This document shows, in pieces, positions 17,902 through 26,499 of a stretch of DNA of 64,000 nt. The DNA is from Arthrobacter sp. efr-133-TYG-118 (lineage in GTDB: Bacteria; Actinomycetota; Actinomycetes; Actinomycetales; Micrococcaceae). Made by a program: the position numbers and the translations under genes. How positions within the stretch are numbered: the first letter of the stretch is position 1; each line of letters opens with the position of its first letter. The stretch lies in the NCBI RefSeq assembly GCF_030209755.1, contig NZ_JARVRH010000027.1:1-64000 (forward strand), given 5' to 3'. The notes under the pieces were generated by a model that had not been told where the DNA came from, made no database searches, and saw only the letters and a program-made list of their open reading frames with translations.

Positions 17902-18600
17902 ATGCCGAGCCCCGCCAGCCCGAACCTGGCCAACAACGATGCCCATTCCCTCCGCCGGGAGAAAACCGGGAAAACCCCGTACGGGGAAAACGCCGTCGAC
18001 GAAGCCATGCCCCGCATGGTCCGCGACCGCCCCTTTGCGTGGCTACTCCTCGCCACCGGCGCCATTGCGTGGCTGGCATCAGGGGCACTCGTGCTGGAAA
18101 AGCTGCAGGTTCTCATCGACCCCAACCACATAACGGCCTGCGACCTCAATCCGTGGGTGTCCTGCGGTAGCGTCATGAAGACACCGCAGAGTTCGGTTTT
18201 CGGTTTCCCCAACATGTTCATCGGCATTGTGGCCTTCGCCGTGATCATCACCACCGCGATGGCGATCTTCGCCGGGGCCAAGTTCGCCCGCTGGTACTGG
18301 ATCGGACTGCAGACGGGCGTCACCCTGGGCTTCATCTTCATCGTCTGGCTCTGGTCCCAGGCACTGTATGTCATTCACATCCTGTGCCCGTTCTGCATGG
18401 TGGTCTGGGCATGCATGATCCCGCTTTTCGTCTTCGTGACCATCAGGAACGTAGCGCACGGGGTCATTCCAGCGCCCGCGCGCCTGGCCAGGATCCTCAG
18501 TGAATCCGGTTGGATCATTTCCGCGCTGCTCTACGTTGCCGTGATTGCAAGCATTTTCTTCGCCTTCATCAATGTCTTCATCGGCACGTCTGGTTACTGA
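17902..18600 (+). CDS. Vitamin K epoxide reductase (VKOR) family membrane protein
   Basis: An integral membrane oxidoreductase that re-oxidises a DsbA-like partner during disulfide formation outside the membrane, passing electrons to menaquinone. Both redox motifs are present: the loop pair in CDLNPWVSCG (about Cys80 and Cys87) and the active-site CPFC (about 161-164) in a transmembrane helix. Five hydrophobic segments are visible (about 48-68, 102-125, 132-152, 157-180 and 205-228). The first 40 residues are hydrophilic and unconserved. The start has AAAAGGA upstream. The partner oxidoreductase is not obvious in the window. Confidence 0.93.
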   Translation: MPSPASPNLANNDAHSLRREKTGKTPYGENAVDEAMPRMVRDRPFAWLLLATGAIAWLASGALVLEKLQVLIDPNHITACDLNPWVSCGSVMKTPQSSVFGFPNMFIGIVAFAVIITTAMAIFAGAKFARWYWIGLQTGVTLGFIFIVWLWSQALYVIHILCPFCMVVWACMIPLFVFVTIRNVAHGVIPAPARLARILSESGWIISALLYVAVIASIFFAFINVFIGTSGY

Positions 18601-18617
18601 GCACTTATCCCGTAACT

Positions 18618-18678
18618 AACGCGGGGTCACTTACGGCCCATTCCGGACCTCCGGATGGACCGTAAGTGACCCCGCGTT
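18618..18678. terminator. Long palindromic bidirectional terminator or repeat element
   Basis: AACGCGGGGTCACTTACGG (18618-18636) pairs perfectly over 19 bp with its complement at 18660-18678. A smaller inner hairpin (ATTCCGG / CCGGATG) lies in the loop. It sits exactly between the convergent VKOR and ndk genes, with a TTTTT run on the plus side. It can terminate both. The long arms also resemble a dispersed intergenic palindrome. Confidence 0.8.
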
Positions 18679-18697
18679 GTTCGTTTTTGGCGGGAAA

Positions 18698-19117
18698 CTA
18701 CGCGCCGAACCAGATCTTGATCTCGCGCTCGGCGGAATCCACCGAATCGGAACCGTGGACCAGGTTCTGCTGTACTGCCAGGCCCCAGTCACGGCCGAAG
18801 TCGCCGCGGATGGTGCCCGGCGCCGCCGTCGTCGGGTCCGTGGTTCCCGCCAGGGAGCGGAAGCCTTCGATCACGCGGTGACCCTCGAAGATGGCGGCGA
18901 CAACCGGGCCGCTGAGCATGAACTCAACCAGCGGCTCGTAGAACGGCTTGCCGAGGTGCTCTTCGTAGTGCTGCTCCAGCAGCTCGCGGCTGGCGTTGAC
19001 CTTCTTCAATTCGGTCAAGGAGTATCCCTTGGACTCGATGCGGGCGAGGATGCTGCCGCTCAAGTTGCGGGCGACGCCGTCGGGCTTGATCAGTACAAGG
19101 GTGCGCTCAATGCTCAC
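18698..19117 (-). CDS. ndk: Nucleoside diphosphate kinase
   Basis: Transfers the gamma-phosphate between nucleoside triphosphates and diphosphates via a phosphohistidine. The sequence MSIERTLVLIKPDGVARNL, RVIEGFRSLAGTTDP, GTIRGDFG and NLVHGSDS (catalytic His121) is textbook. The 139-aa length is normal. It is the last gene of the ileS-folC-DUF4233-ndk series and ends at the convergent palindromic terminator. Confidence 0.98.
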   Translation of the reverse strand: MSIERTLVLIKPDGVARNLSGSILARIESKGYSLTELKKVNASRELLEQHYEEHLGKPFYEPLVEFMLSGPVVAAIFEGHRVIEGFRSLAGTTDPTTAAPGTIRGDFGRDWGLAVQQNLVHGSDSVDSAEREIKIWFGA

Positions 19118-19170
19118 GGTTGCTCCAATGTTGAGTGTGTGGGTTTCCCAGCCAGTTTACGGGGTTTCGC

Positions 19171-19623
19171 TCAGGCGGACTGCCCGGCAGAGTCTTCCCC
19201 GTGCGAAGCGTTCCATTCGGCTTGCTCACGATCACGCTGGGCGTTCTCGCGGTCGATCCTCATGCCGGCACGGATGCCGTACCACCAACAGGCCGCGAAG
19301 AGGACCCCCACGACGAACATCGTGGGCTCGACGAAGCCGGAAAGAATCAGGACCAGCTGCAATACCCAGCCGACACCGATGCCCCACGGCTTGCTGAGCA
19401 CGGCACAAGCCAGGATCAGCACAAGGCTCAGGGTGATCCCGAATGTCAGGATCAGCGCCGGCTGCACCTCTCCTCGCTTCAGTCCGAAGACTGCCAAGGT
19501 GGCGAAGAACGCGACGAAGGCCTCCAGGAGCAACACGGTCGAAGCGAACATCACCTTGGTGGAGCGGCGCTTCTTGGGCATCCCTGGCCGCCATTCGCGC
19601 TGGGCTTTGGTGAGTTTCGCCAT
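19171..19623 (-). CDS. DUF4233 family membrane protein
   Basis: The 150-residue product has a basic N-terminus (MAKLTKAQREWRPGMPKKRR). Three to four transmembrane helices follow at about 24-46, 54-77, 82-102 and 104-120, then a charged C-terminal tail. This small family occurs almost invariably between folC and ndk in actinobacteria, and the gene starts 2 nt after the folC stop region. The molecular role is unknown. Confidence 0.8.
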   Translation of the reverse strand: MAKLTKAQREWRPGMPKKRRSTKVMFASTVLLLEAFVAFFATLAVFGLKRGEVQPALILTFGITLSLVLILACAVLSKPWGIGVGWVLQLVLILSGFVEPTMFVVGVLFAACWWYGIRAGMRIDRENAQRDREQAEWNASHGEDSAGQSA

Positions 19624-19625
19624 GC

Positions 19626-20987
19626 TCAGGAACCTGCCTTCCCGAGGAGCATGCGGGCTTCGGCCACCACGGTGATGGAACCCGTGACGAGTACCCCGCC
19701 GGCCAGGTCATCGTTGGCTTCGGCACGTTCCACGGCCCATTCGATCGCGTCATCCAGCTTCTCGGCGATGTGGATGTTGTCCGCACCGAAGCCAAGGTCG
19801 ACGGCGAGATCGGCCAGTTGTGCAGCCGGGATGGCCCGCGGCGAGCTGGACTGCGTGAAGCAGAATTCCTCTGCCAGTCCGCCCAGGGATTCCTTGAGCT
19901 GCCGCAGGATTTCTTCCGCGTCCTTTTCCTTCAGGACCCCGAGGACCACTACCAGCTTGCTGAAGCTGAAGGCCTCTTCGATTGCCTCGGCTGAGACGCG
20001 GATGCCATCAGGGTTGTGGGCGGCATCCACGATGATCGTGGGAGCGGTGCGCACCACCTCAAGACGGCCGGGCGACGTGACGTTGCCGAAGGCCTCGCGA
20101 AGGAGGTCGCCGTCGAGCTCTTTTTCACCTCCACCGAAGAAGGCCTCCAGGGCCGCGACGGCGACTGCCGCGTTCTCGGCCTGGTGGGCGCCGTGCAAGG
20201 GCAGCAGCAGGTCCTCATAGCGGCCCGCGAGCCCCTGGATGGTCAGCACTTGGCCTCCGACGGCCACGCTGCGGGACTCGACCCCGAATTCGACGCCTTC
20301 GAAGCGGAACGGCACGCCAACCTCGCGCGCCTTCTCCAGGAGCACCTGGGCGGCGTCCACGGGCTGGGCCGCGCTGATCAGGAAGCCGCCGGGCTTGATG
20401 ATTCCGGCCTTCTCGCGGGCGATGTCCTCGGTGGTATCGCCGAGGAGATCCGTGTGGTCGAGCGAAATCGGCGTCACCACGGACACCTGCCCGTCGCCCA
20501 CATTCGTGGCATCCGTAATGCCGCCCAGCCCCACTTCAATCACGGCGACATTGACGGGTTGGTCAGCGAAGATCGCGAAGCCCAGGATCGTCAGGCACTC
20601 GAAGTACGTGAGCCGGGGCTGGCCATCGGCCTCGAGCTCCTTGTCCACGATCTCAAGGTACGGACGGATCTCGTCCCAGATCCGGACAAAGGTCTCGTCC
20701 GAAACCGGCTCGCCGTCGATGCTGATGCGTTCCGTGACCTTCGACAGGTGCGGACTCGTGTAGCGGCCAGTGCTCAAGCCGTGGGCGCGAAGCCCCGCCT
20801 CGATCATGCGGGCGGTGGATGTCTTGCCATTGGTGCCCGTGATGTGGATGATCGGGAATGCCTTGTTGGGCTCCCCCAGCACGTCCATTGCCCGGTACAG
20901 GGGCGCCAGCCGCGGCTCCATCTTGTTTTCCGGGGCGCGGCCCAGGAGTTCGGCGTAGACGCTTTCTACGGAGAATTCATCGCTCAT
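19626..20987 (-). CDS. folC: Folylpolyglutamate synthase / dihydrofolate synthase
   Basis: Adds glutamate to dihydropteroate and to reduced folates. Mur-ligase fold motifs are present: ATP-binding HITGTNGKTSTARMIE near residue 50, SPHLSKVTERI, ISLDHTDLLGDT, AGIIKPGGFLISA and ALEAFFGGGEKELDGD, with the C-terminal domain signature IIVDAAHNPDGIRVSAEA. The 453-aa length is normal. It begins 3 nt after the ileS stop. Confidence 0.96.
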   Translation of the reverse strand: MSDEFSVESVYAELLGRAPENKMEPRLAPLYRAMDVLGEPNKAFPIIHITGTNGKTSTARMIEAGLRAHGLSTGRYTSPHLSKVTERISIDGEPVSDETFVRIWDEIRPYLEIVDKELEADGQPRLTYFECLTILGFAIFADQPVNVAVIEVGLGGITDATNVGDGQVSVVTPISLDHTDLLGDTTEDIAREKAGIIKPGGFLISAAQPVDAAQVLLEKAREVGVPFRFEGVEFGVESRSVAVGGQVLTIQGLAGRYEDLLLPLHGAHQAENAAVAVAALEAFFGGGEKELDGDLLREAFGNVTSPGRLEVVRTAPTIIVDAAHNPDGIRVSAEAIEEAFSFSKLVVVLGVLKEKDAEEILRQLKESLGGLAEEFCFTQSSSPRAIPAAQLADLAVDLGFGADNIHIAEKLDDAIEWAVERAEANDDLAGGVLVTGSITVVAEARMLLGKAGS

Positions 20988-20990
20988 GTA

Positions 20991-23900
20991 CTAGGCCTCG
21001 ATCTTGGTAACGGTGATCTGCGGCTCGGCGGCGTCGCCGGAGACGACTGGGTCGAGCTTGAGGGACAGGGTTTCGGTCTTGACCAGCTCTTCATTGGCTC
21101 GCAAGGCGTCAACAACGTCGTGGACAGCCAGGACCGTGGTGTGGATGCGGTCGCTGACGTTGAGTCCTGCGTCCTTGCGGGCCTGCTGGATGGCACGGAC
21201 CATGTCGCGCGCCAGGCCTTCGGCAGCCAGTTCCGGAGTGACTTCGGTGTTCAGGACAACGAAACCACCGCCCGGAAGGACGGCGACGGCCGCGGACGAA
21301 CCGTCAGCAGATTCCGCGACGACCGTTTCCAGCGTGTACTCCTGGGGTTCCAGCTCAAGGCCGCCTGCGGTGACGAGTCCACCGTCGGAAACAGACCAGT
21401 CGCCGGACTTGGAACCCTTGATGGCCTGCTGGACGTTCTTGCCCAGTCGCGGACCTGCCGCGCGGGCATTGACCACGAGTTTCTGCTCGATGCCGAATTC
21501 CTCCGGCGACGCTGTAGCGGCGTCCAGGAGCCGGACGGAACGCAGGTTCAGTTCATCCGCGACGACGGCGGCGAAGCCTTCCAGCGCGTCCGCACCGGGT
21601 GCCACTACCGTGAGCTCCTGCAGCGGTAGGCGAACGCGAAGGTTGGCGGCCTTGCGCAGGCTGGAACCGGTGGAGCAGATCTGCTGGACCCGGTCCATGG
21701 CTTCGACAAGTCCCGGGTTTGCCGGGAACAGCGAGGCCTCGGGCCAGTCAGCCAGGTGCACGGAGCGCCCGCCGGTCAGGCCTCGCCAGATCTCCTCGGA
21801 AACCAAGGGAAGCAGCGACGCCGAGACACGGCAGACGGCTTCGAGGGCCGTGTGGAGGGCATCGAAGGCGTCGGTGTTCTCGTCGAAGAACCGCTGACGG
21901 CTGCGGCGGACGTACCAGTTGGTGAGCATGTCCAGGTAGCTGCGCAGTTCATCGCAGGCTCCGGAAATGTCGTATTCGTCCAAGCTCGAGGTGATGTTGC
22001 GGACGAGGTCGCCGGTGTTTGCCAGCAAGTATTGGTCCAGGGTGTCCGTGTAGCCGTCGTAGCGCAGTTTGGCGTCATAGCCGGCGCCGCCATTGGAGGC
22101 GTTCGTGTACAGGGTGAAGAAGCTGTACACGTTCCACAACGGCAGGATGACTTGGCGGACGCCGTCGCGGATTCCCTGTTCGGTGACCACGAGGTTGCCG
22201 CCACGCAGGATGGGGCTGGACATCAGGAACCAACGCATGGCGTCGGAGCCGTCGCGGTCCAGGACCTCGGAGACGTCCGGGTAGTTGCGCAGGCTCTTGG
22301 ACATCTTCTGCCCGTCGGAACCCAGGACGATGCCATGGCTGATCACGTTGCGGAAGGCCGGCCGGTCGAAGAGTGCTGTGGACAGGATGTGCAGCATGTA
22401 GAACCAGCCGCGGGTCTGCCCGATGTACTCGACGATGAAGTCGGCCGGGTTGTGGGTGTCGAACCATTCCTCGTTCTGGAACGGATAGTGCACCTGGCCG
22501 TAGGGCATGGAGCCCGAGTCGAACCAGACGTCCAGGACGTCCTCGACTCGGCGCATGGTTGACTGGCCCTCTTCAGGAGAGCGCGGGTCGTCCGGGTTGG
22601 GCCGGGTGAGTTCGTCGATGAACGGGCGGTGCAGGTCGACCTGGCCGTCGTTGTTCATCGGAAGACGGCCGAAATCGGCCTCCATCTCGGCGAGCGAGCC
22701 ATAAACGTCCGTGCGCGGGTACTCGGGGTCATCGGACAGCCATACCGGGATGGGCGAGCCCCAGTAACGGTTGCGGCTGATGGACCAGTCTCGGGCGTTG
22801 GCCAGCCACTTGCCGAACTGTCCGTCCTTGACGTTGCCCGGGATCCAGTTGATCTCCTGGTTCAGTTCGGACATCCGGTCCTTGAACTTGGTGACCTCCA
22901 CATACCAGGAAGACACGGCACGGTAGATCAGGGGGTTGCGGCAGCGCCAGCAGTGCGGGTAGCTGTGCTCGTAGCTGGCCTGGCGGACCAAACGACCGCC
23001 GGAACGCAGTGCCTGCGTGATCGGCTTGTTGGCGTCGAACACCTGCAATCCGGAGATTTCGGCGAGGGGTCCGTGCGCGAACAGGTGGAGGAATTTGGCG
23101 CCTTCGTCGACGGAAAGGACCACGGGGATACCTGCGTCCTCACAGATTTTCTGGTCGTCTTCGCCGTAGGCCGGCGCTTGGTGGACGATGCCCGTGCCGT
23201 CGGTGGTGGTGACATAGTCCGCCACGAGGAAACGCCAGCCGTTCTGGGTGCCGTACTTCTCGGTGTCGGAGAAGTAGTCCCAAAGCGGCTCGTACTCCAG
23301 GCCGGCCAACTCGGTGCCGGTGTAGCTGGCCGTGACAGCGGCGCTGGCGGCAGCTGCGTCACCGTACCCGAGATCCTTGGCGTAGGTGCCGAGCAGATCG
23401 GCGGCCAGCAGGAAGCTGCCCGTCACCGGAGCCTCCACGGAAGCGGCCTTGATGCCGTTCGGACCAGCCGGAACCACTGCGTAAGAGATGTCAGGCCCGA
23501 CGGCGAGCGCCAGGTTGGTGGGCAGTGTCCAGGGGGTCGTGGTCCACGCGAGCGCCTGCACACCCTCAAGGGACGTGGAGAGTTCCGACTCCCCTGCCCT
23601 GATGGGGAAGGTCACGGTGACGGTCTGGTCCTGGCGGTTCTTGTAGACGTCGTCGTCCATGCGCAGCTCATGGTTGGACAGCGGAGTCTCGTCCTTCCAG
23701 CAGTACGGCAGGACGCGGTACCCGTTGTAAGTGAGGCCCTTCTCGTGGAGCTGCTTGAACGCCCACAGGACAGACTCCATGTACTCGACGTTGAGGGTCT
23801 TGTAGTCGTTGTCGAAGTCCACCCAGCGTGCCTGGCGCGTGACGTAGCTCTTCCATTCGTCCGCGTACTTCATGACGGAGGCACGGCAGGCGTCGTTGAA

Positions 23901-24323
23901 CTTGTCGATGCCCATGGCTTCGATCTGGGTCTTGTCCGTCATGCCCAGTTGCTTCATGGCTTCGAGTTCGGCGGGCAGGCCGTGGGTATCCCAGCCGAAT
24001 CGCCGTTCGACGCGCTTGCCGCGCTGGGTCTGGTAGCGGCCTACGAGGTCCTTGGCGTAGCCGGTCAGGAGGTGGCCGTAGTGCGGCAGTCCGTTGGCGA
24101 AAGGAGGACCGTCGTAGAAGACGAACTCGTTGCTGCCAGGGTGCCCACCGGGCAGATCAGCGCTGCGGTTGTCGATGCTGGCTTGGAAGGTGCCGTCTTC
24201 ATCCCAGTACTTGAGGATGCGCTCTTCGATCTCCGGGAACTTCACGGAGGCGGGCACCCCTGTGGAAGCGCCGGACGGAACTGTGCCTGAAAGTGCCGCG
24301 GAGGCCTTGGGGTAATACGTCAT
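20991..24323 (-). CDS. ileS: Isoleucyl-tRNA synthetase (eukaryote-like, type 2)
   Basis: Charges tRNA-Ile, with an editing domain that removes valine. The HIGH motif appears as PHYGHLL near residue 83 and the KMSKS motif as GQKMSKSLRNYPD near 674. The first half has GWDTHGLPAE and the editing (CP1) domain, with TTPWTLPTNLALAV and GTGIVHQAPAYGEDD. SWYVEVTKFKDRM and YWGSPIPVWLSDD are also present. The length of about 1110 aa, the KMSKSLRNYP form and the lack of a C-terminal zinc ribbon fit the type 2 enzyme, which is usually insensitive to mupirocin. The start ATG (24323) has AGGATGAAG before it. A T-box leader precedes it. Confidence 0.97.
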   Translation of the reverse strand: MTYYPKASAALSGTVPSGASTGVPASVKFPEIEERILKYWDEDGTFQASIDNRSADLPGGHPGSNEFVFYDGPPFANGLPHYGHLLTGYAKDLVGRYQTQRGKRVERRFGWDTHGLPAELEAMKQLGMTDKTQIEAMGIDKFNDACRASVMKYADEWKSYVTRQARWVDFDNDYKTLNVEYMESVLWAFKQLHEKGLTYNGYRVLPYCWKDETPLSNHELRMDDDVYKNRQDQTVTVTFPIRAGESELSTSLEGVQALAWTTTPWTLPTNLALAVGPDISYAVVPAGPNGIKAASVEAPVTGSFLLAADLLGTYAKDLGYGDAAAASAAVTASYTGTELAGLEYEPLWDYFSDTEKYGTQNGWRFLVADYVTTTDGTGIVHQAPAYGEDDQKICEDAGIPVVLSVDEGAKFLHLFAHGPLAEISGLQVFDANKPITQALRSGGRLVRQASYEHSYPHCWRCRNPLIYRAVSSWYVEVTKFKDRMSELNQEINWIPGNVKDGQFGKWLANARDWSISRNRYWGSPIPVWLSDDPEYPRTDVYGSLAEMEADFGRLPMNNDGQVDLHRPFIDELTRPNPDDPRSPEEGQSTMRRVEDVLDVWFDSGSMPYGQVHYPFQNEEWFDTHNPADFIVEYIGQTRGWFYMLHILSTALFDRPAFRNVISHGIVLGSDGQKMSKSLRNYPDVSEVLDRDGSDAMRWFLMSSPILRGGNLVVTEQGIRDGVRQVILPLWNVYSFFTLYTNASNGGAGYDAKLRYDGYTDTLDQYLLANTGDLVRNITSSLDEYDISGACDELRSYLDMLTNWYVRRSRQRFFDENTDAFDALHTALEAVCRVSASLLPLVSEEIWRGLTGGRSVHLADWPEASLFPANPGLVEAMDRVQQICSTGSSLRKAANLRVRLPLQELTVVAPGADALEGFAAVVADELNLRSVRLLDAATASPEEFGIEQKLVVNARAAGPRLGKNVQQAIKGSKSGDWSVSDGGLVTAGGLELEPQEYTLETVVAESADGSSAAVAVLPGGGFVVLNTEVTPELAAEGLARDMVRAIQQARKDAGLNVSDRIHTTVLAVHDVVDALRANEELVKTETLSLKLDPVVSGDAAEPQITVTKIEA

Positions 24324-24361
24324 CTCTTCATCCTGGGTTGAGCCGGTGAACACAAAGTTTC

Positions 24362-24590
24362 ATTCAGGATGCGAGGACGGCGCCAGCTGCGTTGTTTCCA
24401 ACAGCGCCGGTACCGCGGTACCACCTCACTTACCGTCGCGGGTCCTGCTCCTCGTGAAGGGGAGCTGTTCCGGCGTCGGCCGCTCATTGCTGCTGTGACG
24501 GGCTTACCCGTCCGGTTCTACTGACCCCCGTGGTGGCGGGGGCGTTCTTCCGGAAGCTCACCGGTGATGTCCGGGTCAAAGCTTGTGCCA
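24362..24590 (-). promoter_or_regulatory. T-box riboswitch controlling ileS
   Basis: The minus-strand leader of ileS contains GGTGGTACCGCGG (T-box at 24423-24413), which pairs with the 3' end of uncharged tRNA. Upstream is a short stem I carrying GGACATCACCGG, in which ATC (24568-24566) is an isoleucine specifier codon. Long GC-rich hairpins lie between them. After the T-box there is no T-run terminator; pairing instead extends towards the ileS ribosome binding site. This is the translational, ultrashort-stem-I form known from actinobacterial ileS genes. Confidence 0.9.
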
Positions 24591-24654
24591 CAAGTCTAGC
24601 GGCAGCGGCGCCGCGAGCTCCACTTGAGGGCATGGGGCGCGCGACGCCGGGAAA

Positions 24655-25413
24655 CTAGCCCTTGCGGATCAACTTGTGGGTAGCGGCCTGCGCCACCGGG
24701 CGGACGATGATCTCGTCCAGGTTGATGTGGTGCGGCACTGAGACCGCGTACTTGACGACGTCGGCGACGTCCTCCGCCGTGAGCGGCTTCTCGACGCCGG
24801 CGTACACTTTGGCTGCAGCGGTGGCATCGCCGAGGCGGTTGAGCGCGAATTCCTCCGTCTGGACGAGGCCCGGTGCCACCTCGATGACGCGGATGTTGTT
24901 CTCGGCTTCCTCCAGGCGCAGGGCGCCGGTCATGGCGTGCTGGGCGAACTTGGCCGCGTTGTACCCGCCGCCGCCCTCGTAGGCCGTGAATCCCGCGGTC
25001 GACGTCAGGTTCAGGACTGTGCCCTCGCCGTTGGCCCGCAGCATCGGGAGGAAGGCCCGGGTCAGCTTCAGGGTGCCGAGCACGTTGACTTGGTACATCC
25101 AGTCCCAGTCTTCGGTCTGCGCATTGGCCAGGGTGTCCGCGCCACGCGCGCCGCCGGCAATGTTGATGAGCGTGTCCGCTCCCCCTGCCTCGGTGACGGC
25201 GGAGAGCAAGGCCGCCACGTCGTCGTCGTTGGTGATATCCGCGGCGAACGGCACAGCGCCGCTCTCGGCGCCGAGCGCCTCGAGCCGTTCCGCACGGCGG
25301 GCGACGGCGAATACCTTCCATCCATCGGCGGCGAGGGCCCGTACTGTGGCTTCGCCGATTCCCGTGCTGGCGCCCGTCACTACTGCGGTCTTCTTCTGTA
25401 CTTCCTCAGTCAT
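24655..25413 (-). CDS. Short-chain dehydrogenase/reductase (SDR)
   Basis: A cytoplasmic NAD(P)-dependent oxidoreductase; the substrate is unknown. The Rossmann motif TGASTGIGEATVRAL is at about 15-28, followed by AARRAERL (suggesting NADP preference), ADITNDDD and NIAGG (the NAG position). Catalytic Ser and the YxxxK motif appear in NLTSTAGFTAYEGGGGYNAAKF. The 252-aa length is typical of classical SDRs. It is followed by the T-box and ileS on the same strand and preceded by a methyltransferase gene 9 nt upstream, so it may be co-transcribed with that gene. Confidence 0.9.
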   Translation of the reverse strand: MTEEVQKKTAVVTGASTGIGEATVRALAADGWKVFAVARRAERLEALGAESGAVPFAADITNDDDVAALLSAVTEAGGADTLINIAGGARGADTLANAQTEDWDWMYQVNVLGTLKLTRAFLPMLRANGEGTVLNLTSTAGFTAYEGGGGYNAAKFAQHAMTGALRLEEAENNIRVIEVAPGLVQTEEFALNRLGDATAAAKVYAGVEKPLTAEDVADVVKYAVSVPHHINLDEIIVRPVAQAATHKLIRKG

Positions 25414-25422
25414 GGCACCACC

Positions 25423-26064
25423 CTAACGTGGTTCGCCGGGAGAAATCGCCCGGCCAAGGATGTGGGCGATCGGCGGGGACAACGGGCTGGCAGAGAAGCC
25501 GAACCGCTCATTATGCAGCACTTCGAAGCCGGCGGTACGGATCGCCTCCAGGGTGTTGCGGTTGGGATGGCAGCCTCCGGCCACGCGCTCCCAAGCCGGA
25601 GTGAGCAGATCTTCGACGGCTGCGAGAACCCCGTTGTCCGAGCGCACGTGCTCGTAGAATGCCAGGGTTCCGCCGGGCCGAAGCACGCGGCGGATTTCCG
25701 CCAAGGCCGCCGCCTGGTCGGCGACGCTGCAGAGGACAAGACTGACCACGACGGCGTCCGCCTCGCCGTCGGCCGCTGGAATGTTTTCAGCGGTTGCCGA
25801 AACTACCGTGACCGGTACGGGAGCAAATCGTGCCTTAGCTCCGGCAAGCCCCCTGAGGTAGTCATCAGGTTCAACCGCGAGGACACTTTCCACCGTGGTC
25901 GGGTACAGGCCGAACGACGAGCCCTCGCCGGCGCCGACCTCGATGACACGGCCCTGCAGGCCGGCCAGCAAGCTGCGCCGGTGCTCGGCTCCGCCGCGGA
26001 CGTTTATCGCCGGAACGGCCCGGGCGTAAGCCCGGGCAAAGCGGGGGTGCTGCGGCGTCGTCAT
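25423..26064 (-). CDS. Class I SAM-dependent methyltransferase
   Basis: The SAM-binding motif VIEVGAGEGSSFGLYP is at about 35-50, with the acidic loop VLAVEPDDYL and the LVLCSVADQAAALAEIRRVLRPGG post-motif stretch around 110-135. This is the Methyltransf_11 type. The 213-aa length is usual for small-molecule or lipid (UbiE/menaquinone-like) methyltransferases, but the substrate cannot be told. Its start overlaps the stop of the DUF488 gene by 4 nt, indicating translational coupling. Confidence 0.9.
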   Translation of the reverse strand: MTTPQHPRFARAYARAVPAINVRGGAEHRRSLLAGLQGRVIEVGAGEGSSFGLYPTTVESVLAVEPDDYLRGLAGAKARFAPVPVTVVSATAENIPAADGEADAVVVSLVLCSVADQAAALAEIRRVLRPGGTLAFYEHVRSDNGVLAAVEDLLTPAWERVAGGCHPNRNTLEAIRTAGFEVLHNERFGFSASPLSPPIAHILGRAISPGEPR

Positions 26065-26447
26065 TTGCCTACCGCCCCGGCACCCAGCAGGAACTCCAGC
26101 AGCACGCGGGCGTGATTGACTTCAGGATCCCTGGCGCCGAAGAGCAGCGTCACACGCTTCTTCCCGGCTGCCAGCTCCAGCAACTGCTCCACGGCCGGAT
26201 TCTGTTCCAGTTCGGCTTCGTACGAGCGGCGGAAGTACTCGAATCGCTCCTGCATATGGGCAAACTCCGTCCGCAGCGGCGGCGAGGGCGCGATCTCCTT
26301 GAGCCAGAGATCCAAACGGGCCCGTTCTTTGGATACCCCTCGCGGCCAGAGCCGGTCGACCAGAACCCGGCAGCCGTCGTCGTCGGCTGCTTCGTCATAG
26401 ATGCGCTTAATAGCCAAAACGTCCCTGAGTTCCGTCATGGGCCGCAT
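26061..26447 (-). CDS. DUF488 family protein
   Basis: The 128-residue product has the family hallmarks IKRIYDEAADDDGCRVLVDRLWPRGVSKERA, then WLKEIAPSPPLRTEF and LLFGARDPEVNHARVLLEFL. DUF488 proteins are widespread small cytoplasmic proteins of unsettled function. The start at 26447 (MRPMTELRD) has AAGGTG at good spacing; Met4 is an alternative. It is divergent from valS with about 50 bp between them and coupled to the downstream methyltransferase. Confidence 0.9.
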   Translation of the reverse strand: MRPMTELRDVLAIKRIYDEAADDDGCRVLVDRLWPRGVSKERARLDLWLKEIAPSPPLRTEFAHMQERFEYFRRSYEAELEQNPAVEQLLELAAGKKRVTLLFGARDPEVNHARVLLEFLLGAGAVGK

Positions 26448-26499
26448 GCTACTGCACCTTGGTGCCACTGGCACTGCAGTTTGATGAAACAATTGGCGC

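Noticed and set aside
22629..24290. 553-aa plus-strand open frame opposite ileS
   Set aside because: Antisense of a complete isoleucyl-tRNA synthetase gene.
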